The notes beneath the pieces were generated by a model that was not told the origin of the DNA, did no database searches, and saw only the letters and a program-made list of their open reading frames with translations. A program made the translations under genes and the position numbers. From the NCBI GenBank assembly GCA_902521325.1, contig CABYRE010000002.1:1-40587 (forward strand): 40,587 nt of DNA, in the 5' to 3' direction. The stretch comes from an uncultured Alphaproteobacteria bacterium. Its GTDB lineage: Bacteria; Pseudomonadota; Alphaproteobacteria; HIMB59; GCA-002718135. Of the stretch, positions 34,192 to 40,587 are shown piece by piece (the stretch's first letter is position 1; each line of letters starts with the position of its first letter).

Positions 34192-35103
34192 GTGGAAACA
34201 AAAACAAATAGAAGAAATTTTATTGTTGGAGCAAGCTGCTCATTATGTGGATCTGTATTTTTACCATCTTGCACACAAGTTCCACTAACAAATAGAAGTC
34301 AGTTAAATTTATATGATAGCAACCTCCCCATAATTTTAATGGGTGGAGGTATCCTTGGCACACCAAAGATTTATCCCAATGAAAGATCTCTAAATCAAGA
34401 AGTTGAAAAAACATATTCAAGATTTTTATCTAAAGCTAAAGAAGATAAAATTCTTTTAGATAATACAGATGAATCAAAAAAAATTGAAGAAATAGGAAAA
34501 GAAATTTATACCTCTCTGGATACGTATTATCTTAATAAGCGTGAAAAAAATCCTGCTGGAAATTTTAATTGGCAGTTTGCTCTTATAGATTCAGAAAATA
34601 AAAATGCTTGGTGTATGCCGGGAGGCAAGATTGCTTTTTATACAGGTATACTTCCTATATGTAAAAATGATGATGGTATTGCAGCAGTTATGGGGCATGA
34701 AATTGCTCATGCATTTGCAAGACATACTGTAGAAAAATTAACTCAAGCTTCAATGATACAAATGGCAACCATTGGGATCTCACGAAGTAGGTATGCAGAA
34801 CTTCTTAATAAGTCTTTTAGAGTAGGTAATGTAGGTGGTAATGTTTACAACTCAGTTGTTAAATATGGAATCTTTCTTCCCTTCAGTAGAAAAATGGAAA
34901 GTGAAGCCGATTATTTAGGCATGGGATTTATGAATCTTGCAGGCTTTAATATTAAAGAACCTGCTAAACTATGGCAAAGAATGATGGCAGATCAAGAAGG
35001 AAGAATGCCAGAATTTATGGGATCTCACCCAAGTCCAGATAATAGATCCAAAAAATTTCTAGAATGGGAAAGTGAAGTTTTAGATAAATTTCCTCGTGTT
35101 TAA
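34192..35103 (+). CDS. M48-family metallopeptidase, probable lipoprotein
   Basis: 303 residues from a GTG start, 29 nt from the divergent add. N-terminal NRRNFIVGASCSLCGSVFL is followed by the lipobox LPSC27. The twin arginine may make it Tat-exported. HEIAH at 169-173 is the zinc site and ESEADYLGM supplies the third ligand. Family members (BepA/YfgC/LoiP type) degrade misfolded outer-membrane proteins in the periplasm. The Fe-transport ATPase gene begins 22 nt downstream. Confidence 0.92.
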   Translation: METKTNRRNFIVGASCSLCGSVFLPSCTQVPLTNRSQLNLYDSNLPIILMGGGILGTPKIYPNERSLNQEVEKTYSRFLSKAKEDKILLDNTDESKKIEEIGKEIYTSLDTYYLNKREKNPAGNFNWQFALIDSENKNAWCMPGGKIAFYTGILPICKNDDGIAAVMGHEIAHAFARHTVEKLTQASMIQMATIGISRSRYAELLNKSFRVGNVGGNVYNSVVKYGIFLPFSRKMESEADYLGMGFMNLAGFNIKEPAKLWQRMMADQEGRMPEFMGSHPSPDNRSKKFLEWESEVLDKFPRV

Positions 35104-35125
35104 TTTTTAGTGTATTAGGAAAGTT

Positions 35126-36172
35126 ATGTTAGCTGTTGAAGTAAAAAATCTGACTCATGAGATTAATAATAAAAAAATCTTAAATAATATTGAGTTCAAT
35201 CTAACCAAGGATAGCATTTCTTGTATTCTTGGTCCTTCAGGAAGTGGAAAAACAACATTATTAAAACTTATTGCAGGTTTAGAAAAAGTACAATCTGGTG
35301 AAATCTTAATAAATGGCGAAGAGGTGAGTAGTACAAAAAAACATTTACCAACTGAAAAGAGAAAAATTGGATTTTTATTTCAAGACTATGCTTTATTTCC
35401 ACATTTAACAGTCAAGCAAAACTTAGAGTATCCCATAAATTATAAAAATTCAAATTATAGAATTGAGGATATTATTGATTTAATAAAACTTCCAAACTCT
35501 CTAAATAAATTTCCCCATGAGTTAAGTGGTGGCGAACAACAAAGAGTAGCATTAGCAAGATCAATTATTTCTCAACCTGATTTACTTTTATTAGATGAGC
35601 CATTTTCGAGTCTTGATTTGAATTTAAGAGAAGAGGTCAGGGATGATACTTTGCATTTATTACAAAAATCTAACATATCAGTGATTATTGTTACTCATGA
35701 TCCATTTGAAGCTATGTTCATTTCTAATCAAATAAATATAATGGATACCTCAGGATATATTATTCAGTCTGGTAGCCCGGCAGAATTATATAAAAATCCT
35801 AAAAATTCATATGTGACTGAATTTTTTGGCGAAACAAATAGATTTCATGGAAAAGTTAATAACTCTTTTGTAGATACGCCAGTAGGAAAAATTAAAGCTC
35901 CAAATGAACTTGAAAATACAAATGTAGAAATACATGTAAGACCACAAGGAGTAAAATTAAAACAACAACCAACACCTGTTAATGGAATAAAAGGTACTGT
36001 TATGGCCTCAAAATTAATGGGGTCTTTTAGTTTTGTTCATCTTTCAGTGCTTAATGACAATAATGAGGTTATTCATGTTCATAGTCACATGCCGCCAGAA
36101 TTTAATCCTCAACAATCATCTGCTGTCGAAATTGAGATAGATCAATCTCAAGCTTTTATTTTTAAAAATTAG
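35126..36172 (+). CDS. Fe(III)-type ABC transporter ATPase
   Basis: 348 residues with Walker A GPSGSGKTT, signature LSGGEQQRVALARS, Walker B LLLLDEPFSSLD and a C-terminal TOBE-like part with HVRPQGVKL. It is of the FbpC/FutC class. It lies on the plus strand while the permease and binding protein lie on the minus strand; their ends overlap by 11 nt. This divergence of subunits between strands is unusual. It should power the Fe(III) importer formed with those two. Confidence 0.9.
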   Translation: MLAVEVKNLTHEINNKKILNNIEFNLTKDSISCILGPSGSGKTTLLKLIAGLEKVQSGEILINGEEVSSTKKHLPTEKRKIGFLFQDYALFPHLTVKQNLEYPINYKNSNYRIEDIIDLIKLPNSLNKFPHELSGGEQQRVALARSIISQPDLLLLDEPFSSLDLNLREEVRDDTLHLLQKSNISVIIVTHDPFEAMFISNQINIMDTSGYIIQSGSPAELYKNPKNSYVTEFFGETNRFHGKVNNSFVDTPVGKIKAPNELENTNVEIHVRPQGVKLKQQPTPVNGIKGTVMASKLMGSFSFVHLSVLNDNNEVIHVHSHMPPEFNPQQSSAVEIEIDQSQAFIFKN

Positions 36173-37781
36173 TTACTTTCTTTTTTTGTGAAACTCTTTG
36201 AAGAGTTGTGTTTAAAAATATTACTGGTCCAAGACCAACCACAATAATGATTAGAGCAGCAAATGATGATTCTTGTAAAAGTTCATCGGATGCATATTGG
36301 TAGACATAAGTAGCCAAAGTTTCAAAATTAAAAGGTCTTAGCAGTAGAGTAATTGGAAGTTCTTTTAAAATATCAACAAAAACTAGGATGCCTCCTATTA
36401 AGATATTTGTATAAATTAACGGTAATACGATTACTCGAATTGTATTTAGAAAACCTTTTCCCATTGTTTGAGAAGCATCAACCGCATTTGGATGAACTTT
36501 AAGTATTCCTGATCGTATGGCAGCATTACCGACTGCTAAAAATCTAGTTGTGTAAGCAAAAATTAATACTAAGAAACCGCCTGCAACATAACCCATTTCA
36601 ATATTAGTTATTGAGTTTAACCATCCAAAAAAGATAACAATACCAACTGCAAGTATAGTACCTGGTAGAGCATAACCACATGAAGCTACAAAAATTAATC
36701 CTTTTTGAAAAGTATTTGATTTATAATTTGATACAATGATTAGAATTATAGAAACTAGCATGACAGTAGCAGCTCCTGCAAGTGCAAGCGATATACTTGT
36801 TGTTGCAGCAAATATAACTTCACTAAAATTAATTATAGAAAAACCACTTAAAACGAAATTTAAAAGTATGAGCACAGGAATTAAAAATCCAAGAGTAATT
36901 GGAGTCAAACAAATTAAAAAACAGAGTAACTTTCCAGAAAATGAAATTGTGTCTGACTCAAGCATATTTTGACCACTACTTTTTTCAAAATATCTTTGTC
37001 TACGTCTTGCTAAATATTCAATAGTTAAAAGGACAACAACAAAAATAAATAAAACTGAAGATATTTGTGCTGCACCTGATAGACTGTTCATTCCCAACCA
37101 AACATTAAATACACCAAGGGTTAGAGTTTCTAGAGCAAAGTATTCAACTGTTCCAAAATCAGAAATTGTTTCCATTAATACAAGTGCTAGGCCAGCAAAT
37201 ATTCCCGGTCTTGCAAGTGGCAAGGCAACAGAAAAAAAACTGCTTCGTCCATAAATTAAACTTGTTTGATAAAAAGATAAGGGCACGGTTAAAAAAGATG
37301 CTCTGGTCATCATGTAAATATATGGATAAAGAACACACGACATAACTAAAATAGCTCCGCCCATTGATCGTATTTCTGGGAACCAATAGTCGTCAACACT
37401 ATTCCAGTTAAAAATTTCCCTTAGTAGTTTTTGTAAAGGACCAGCGTATTCTAAAAAATCAGTATATGTATAAGCAATGATATATGCAGGTACTGCAGCA
37501 GGTAATAATAGTGCCCACTCAAAAAAATTTTTACCTATAAAGTTATATCTTGTAACTACCCATGCTGAAGAAACACCAAAGATCATACTTAGAATACCTA
37601 CCCCAATCATGAGCACAATTGTGTTGTAAACATATCTTGGTAGAACGGTTGAGAATAAATGTGGCCATAGACTGGTATCTCCTAAAAATGCAGAGTAAAA
37701 AATAGCAACTATTGGACAAATTATAAAAAGAGCAAGAAAAGTTGCTAAAGTAGACGAGCTATTCCAATTATACAAATTCAC
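36162..37781 (-). CDS. Fe(III) ABC transporter permease, fused two-domain
   Basis: 539 residues with about 12 helices in two permease domains, as in FbpB/FutB. EAA-like loops are IYGRSSFFSVALPLARPGIFAG in the first half and ASQTMGKGFLNTIRVIVLPL in the second. It moves Fe(III) across the inner membrane. The binding protein gene is 11 nt upstream on the same strand. Two-domain permeases also serve polyamine- and 2-aminoethylphosphonate-type (AepW) systems, but the partner binding protein points to iron. Confidence 0.9.
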   Translation of the reverse strand: MNLYNWNSSSTLATFLALFIICPIVAIFYSAFLGDTSLWPHLFSTVLPRYVYNTIVLMIGVGILSMIFGVSSAWVVTRYNFIGKNFFEWALLLPAAVPAYIIAYTYTDFLEYAGPLQKLLREIFNWNSVDDYWFPEIRSMGGAILVMSCVLYPYIYMMTRASFLTVPLSFYQTSLIYGRSSFFSVALPLARPGIFAGLALVLMETISDFGTVEYFALETLTLGVFNVWLGMNSLSGAAQISSVLFIFVVVLLTIEYLARRRQRYFEKSSGQNMLESDTISFSGKLLCFLICLTPITLGFLIPVLILLNFVLSGFSIINFSEVIFAATTSISLALAGAATVMLVSIILIIVSNYKSNTFQKGLIFVASCGYALPGTILAVGIVIFFGWLNSITNIEMGYVAGGFLVLIFAYTTRFLAVGNAAIRSGILKVHPNAVDASQTMGKGFLNTIRVIVLPLIYTNILIGGILVFVDILKELPITLLLRPFNFETLATYVYQYASDELLQESSFAALIIIVVGLGPVIFLNTTLQRVSQKKKVTNF

Positions 37782-37792
37782 TTGGTTATAAA

Positions 37793-38812
37793 CTACCAGC
37801 CAACTCGATCAATTATCATTTGGGCATTAGGAGCAAGTTCTGCTATTTTTATTATTGGAAGCGTATCCTCTCTAAAGCTACCCCAGCTTTGTAATTCTTC
37901 TCCAGGCTCAATTTTTAGATTTGCTGGGTACTCAAAGTTTATTTCTCCATAAAGTTTTTGTGCTTTTTCACTTGTTAAAAACTCAAGTAACTTCTGAGCT
38001 TCTTCTTTGTTACTAGAATACTTAGCTACACCTCCACCTGAAATATTTACGTGAGCCCCTCTGTCATCTTGAGCTTGATTAGGAAAAACTAATCTTACAC
38101 TTTCAGCCCATTTTCTTTGTTCAGGGTCTTCTGAGAATTTAAGTTTTCCATAATAATAATTATTTATAAGAGCAAGTTCACACTCCCCTTCATGAATTGC
38201 TTTTACCTGTGCTCTATCATTGCCTTGTGGTCTTTTGGCAAAATTAGCCACCATAGCCTTAGCCCATTTTTCTGCTTCTTCTTCACCAAGCGCTGCTAAA
38301 ACTGATGCCATTATTCCACGGTTATAAACGTGACTTCCTGGTCTTGAGCAAATTTTTCCCTTCCACTTGGAGTCTGCCAAATCTTCAATTCTAGTTATTT
38401 CACCTTCTGCAATCTTCTCTTTGTGAACTACAATAACTCTAGCTCTTTTGGAAAGCCCGAACCATGTATTGTCAGGACTCCTCAGGTAATTAGGAATATT
38501 ATTTTGTAACTGTTTTGAATCTAATGGAGAAAGTAAATCAAGATCATCATAAATATACAGTCTTCCTATATCTACAGTAAGAATAACATCTGCTGGACTA
38601 TTTTCACCCTCAGCCTTCAGTCTCTGGGCTAAGCCTTTTTTAGAATAAACAACATTCGTTTTAATGCCAGTTTCCTCAGTAAATAATTCTAGAAAAGGGT
38701 TAATTAAGAATGGCTGTCTATGTGAATAAATATTTATCTCTTTTGCATTTAAATACGGGGTAAAAATAAATATAAAAAATAAAAATACAAAATGTAATAA
38801 ATTAGTTTTCAT
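37793..38812 (-). CDS. Fe(III)-binding periplasmic protein, FutA/FbpA type
   Basis: 339 residues with a signal peptide ending after LNA (residue 23). It opens with INIYSHRQPFL and has DVILTVDIGRLY. The triple tyrosine INNYYYGKL (Y219-221) is the known iron-coordinating motif of FutA-class proteins. It collects ferric iron for the permease downstream. The AAAGGAG ribosome site lies inside the end of the sterol-desaturase gene (11-nt overlap), so expression may be coupled. Confidence 0.93.
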   Translation of the reverse strand: MKTNLLHFVFLFFIFIFTPYLNAKEINIYSHRQPFLINPFLELFTEETGIKTNVVYSKKGLAQRLKAEGENSPADVILTVDIGRLYIYDDLDLLSPLDSKQLQNNIPNYLRSPDNTWFGLSKRARVIVVHKEKIAEGEITRIEDLADSKWKGKICSRPGSHVYNRGIMASVLAALGEEEAEKWAKAMVANFAKRPQGNDRAQVKAIHEGECELALINNYYYGKLKFSEDPEQRKWAESVRLVFPNQAQDDRGAHVNISGGGVAKYSSNKEEAQKLLEFLTSEKAQKLYGEINFEYPANLKIEPGEELQSWGSFREDTLPIIKIAELAPNAQMIIDRVGW

Positions 38813-39812
38813 TTAACGATCTCCTTTTCAAACTAATTGAGCTAAATTTAAGTTTTATTTTTAAAAACTTTCTTAAAAAATAATTTTTAATTTCAATAAA
38901 TGGACTTATGTATAAATCTTTTAAATTATGACTTTCGTCTTTTTGGTTCTTTTCAATTCCAAGTTCTAAGGTTTCAAATTCAACTGAATGATGAAGTGAT
39001 CTAAATAGATAATCCCAAATAGCTAAAGCTGCTCCAAAGTTCTTATCATGGTGTTCTCTTGCTATAGAGTGATGTAATTGATGTTGGGCTGGAGAAATGA
39101 ATATATACTCTACCCATCTCCAATATCTAATTCCTACGTGCGAGTGTCGTAAATTTGATCCTAGAATATTAAAAATAAATACAAAAATGTTTACTCCAAG
39201 AACTGTATATAAGCTTACTGAATCACCAAATAAAAAAATAAAAGAAGAAATACTTATTGCTTGTGTGATTGAACTTCTAAGAGAGAAAATTATTCCCTCT
39301 AAAGGATGAGTTCTAAAAACAGTCATTGGTGTTAAAACGGTAGCAGAGTGGTGAACTTTATGAAGTGACCATAAAATTGGCCATTTGTGCATAAACCTAT
39401 GAACTATATATTTGCTAAAATCATCAATAGTAAATTGAAAAGTAGTGAAAGCAATTATCACAAGAATTGGAAGGGTTTCTTTAAACATTCCAACACTTAA
39501 CCAATCAATGGTGTGAAAATAAAAGTAAAGTGCTGTAGCAATTGTTAATTGAGTAATTAAAAATGGTGAAATAGTCATCATGATTAATTGATTAATAAGA
39601 AAAACTTTGTAGTCGGATTTTGCTGACTTAGAAAAAAATATTTTTTTATCAAAAATTTTCTTAAATGCTGCAAAGAGAGAATATTTTCTTAATAAGATAA
39701 ACCATAGAAATGCAATTAATATTGAGATTCCAATGTATGCTACAAAGACTCTTTTTTTTGGATCAATAAATTGATTACCAATATTAGATAAATATTCTGT
39801 TAAAATTTCCAT
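38802..39812 (-). CDS. Sterol desaturase/fatty acid hydroxylase family membrane protein
   Basis: 336 residues with about five helices. His boxes HRFMH and HKVHH (in the segment HKWPILWSLHKVHHS) and QLHHS form the di-iron site of PF04116. Family members hydroxylate or desaturate lipids. There are no sterol-synthesis genes nearby, so a bacterial lipid, hopanoid or ornithine-lipid-like substrate is more likely. Iron in the active site fits the neighbouring iron transporter only loosely. Confidence 0.9.
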   Translation of the reverse strand: MEILTEYLSNIGNQFIDPKKRVFVAYIGISILIAFLWFILLRKYSLFAAFKKIFDKKIFFSKSAKSDYKVFLINQLIMMTISPFLITQLTIATALYFYFHTIDWLSVGMFKETLPILVIIAFTTFQFTIDDFSKYIVHRFMHKWPILWSLHKVHHSATVLTPMTVFRTHPLEGIIFSLRSSITQAISISSFIFLFGDSVSLYTVLGVNIFVFIFNILGSNLRHSHVGIRYWRWVEYIFISPAQHQLHHSIAREHHDKNFGAALAIWDYLFRSLHHSVEFETLELGIEKNQKDESHNLKDLYISPFIEIKNYFLRKFLKIKLKFSSISLKRRSLNEN

Positions 39813-39824
39813 TCCAGTTTAGTA

Positions 39825-39848
39825 GTGTGGCTTTATACAAAGCCACAC
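39825..39848 (-). terminator. Perfect 10-bp stem-loop between DUF4856-like and sterol-desaturase genes
   Basis: GTGTGGCTTT and AAAGCCACAC pair perfectly around a 4-nt loop, immediately after the stop of the DUF4856-like gene. There is no T-run following on either strand, so it may stabilise the upstream mRNA or attenuate, rather than be a standard terminator. Confidence 0.5.
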
Positions 39849-39860
39849 CATAATATTCAA

Positions 39861-40587
39861 TTAATCGTTTTCAGCTGAGTCAGAACTTCCCATAGAACCA
39901 GCAAGTTCTTCCATTGCAGCTAGTTGGTCATTATTTCTCGCAGCGACCCCAAATTCATCAACCATTAATTTTTGAATTTTTAGCATATGAAGTTTAAACT
40001 CACTCCACTCCTGTGCTTGGTCTTTTATGAAATTACCACTAGAGTCAACACCTACAACCTGTGATGCATTTAAAAGAACCGGGCCAAAACCCATCATTCT
40101 ATTCATCTTAACAGCAGTTTCTCCTAGATCTCCAGGACCACATTGTAGAGCTAAAGCAAAACCTTTAAGTTCGCCCCAGTGTTTGGCATATTTTCTAAAA
40201 GCTTCTTCAGTATCACCATTGGCATCCATAATTGTTTCAAGTGCAACAATATCTTTGTAGGTAGATCCAGCATATTTAAAGACGGATTCAGCAATAACTT
40301 TTTGCCAGTTATCTCTAATCACATCTCTTGCAGCTAACATGTCAGTTCTTTCAGAGAAATTTAGGTTTCTACCTCCAGCATCTCTGATAACTTTTCGGCC
40401 ATCAATAAATGCTTGGTTGATAGTTGCAAGATAATCAGTCTTACCGCCTTTGTCATAGCTTGAAGCGTAGTAAGCGTGTGCAAAAGTCATCTCGGAATAT
40501 AGATCAACAACACCATCCCCGTTAAAGTCAGCAGATGCTAAATCTTTTTTCTTAGCAACATTATAGTTGTCCTCAGCTGAGAGAGTT
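39861..40587 (-). CDS. DUF4856/imelysin-like protein, cut by window edge
   Basis: Open in frame to the last base of the window; about 241 residues are visible and the true start is missing. The internal Met at 40490 is not the start: the frame continues upstream through a D-x-N-x-D-G segment, LASADFNGDGVVDLYSE, an EF-hand, dockerin or VCBS-like calcium loop. Segments INQAFIDGRKVI, IRDNWQKVIAESVFKYA and YAKHWGELKGFALALQ resemble the DUF4856 family (PF16148), which I recall as imelysin-related. Next to FutABC-type genes, an iron-linked surface or periplasmic function is plausible but unproven. Confidence 0.65.
   Translation of the reverse strand, partial: TLSAEDNYNVAKKKDLASADFNGDGVVDLYSEMTFAHAYYASSYDKGGKTDYLATINQAFIDGRKVIRDAGGRNLNFSERTDMLAARDVIRDNWQKVIAESVFKYAGSTYKDIVALETIMDANGDTEEAFRKYAKHWGELKGFALALQCGPGDLGETAVKMNRMMGFGPVLLNASQVVGVDSSGNFIKDQAQEWSEFKLHMLKIQKLMVDEFGVAARNNDQLAAMEELAGSMGSSDSAEND

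Noticed and set aside
36162..38812. AepXVW-type 2-aminoethylphosphonate importer, since the fused permease and nearby phosphonate genes would fit.
   Set aside because: The binding protein has the FutA-type iron-binding triple tyrosine, and the genes lie 10 kb from the phosphonate block.
1..40587. Mobile elements, CRISPR arrays, tRNA or rRNA genes.
   Set aside because: No transposase, integrase, regular repeat array or cloverleaf was seen on either strand.

Overview
The window is AT-rich (roughly 30% G+C by eye) and densely packed, with many 1-14 nt overlaps and no gene-free stretch over about 190 nt. Lineage markers point to a low-GC, streamlined, probably marine alphaproteobacterium of the SAR11 or HIMB59/AEGEAN-169 type. 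These markers are an Nfu protein with the N-terminal Nfu_N domain, a TIGR02300 (FYDLN) protein, an NDUFS6-like zf-CHCC protein, a DUF6552-like protein and the murJ-trpS-nfu neighbourhood. I cannot place it more exactly by eye. I saw no rRNA, tRNA, CRISPR, insertion sequence or prophage gene.

Layout. 1-4.8 kb holds housekeeping genes: a truncated polysaccharide deacetylase, a Bax-like glucosaminidase, Nfu, TrpS and MurJ. 5.0-24.8 kb reads as a phosphorus-acquisition island. Its parts are a divergent PiT-like permease, a SET-domain protein, an overlapping PlcP/Agt-type pair for phosphorus-sparing lipid remodelling, and a DUF47/PhoU-like plus PiT phosphate transporter pair. These are followed by a large phosphonate block: dual-specificity phosphatase, PhnZ/HD oxygenase, PhnW, AllA-like cupin and calcineurin phosphodiesterase. 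On the opposite strand runs the operon phnA-phnY-solute-binding protein-core MetE-Fe alcohol dehydrogenase-methyltransferase. It is divergent from an ATPase and two permeases of the UgpB/A/E/C (CUT1) class. 24.8-29.5 kb holds an EamA transporter, two small zinc-ribbon proteins, an MFS transporter, MsrPQ and a c-type cytochrome. 29.5-35.1 kb holds an orphan family-5 binding protein, a DMT transporter, adenosine kinase and adenosine deaminase facing each other, and an M48 peptidase. 35.1-40.6 kb holds a split Fe(III) ABC transporter, a sterol-desaturase-family protein and a DUF4856-like protein cut by the window edge.

How the phosphorus genes may work together. PhnW would turn 2-aminoethylphosphonate into phosphonoacetaldehyde. 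The Fe-dependent dehydrogenase could feed 2-hydroxyethylphosphonate into the same pool. PhnY oxidises the aldehyde to phosphonoacetate and PhnA releases phosphate and acetate. The PhnZ-like HD oxygenase offers a second exit through a hydroxylated aminophosphonate. The sugar-type ABC transporter and the phosphodiesterase suggest that imported substrates may be esters of phosphonates or phosphates, such as glycerol- or sugar-linked forms, rather than free phosphonates. This is inference. Three promoter regions in the island carry three 7-nt units at 11-nt spacing, the geometry of Pho boxes (8655-8683 +, 18876-18904 -, 21718-21746 +), which would place the pathway under PhoB.

The least explained part is the AllA-like cupin, core MetE, methyltransferase and HD oxygenase set around a CUT1 transporter. 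I regard this as the best candidate for an undescribed phosphonate-ester utilisation system.
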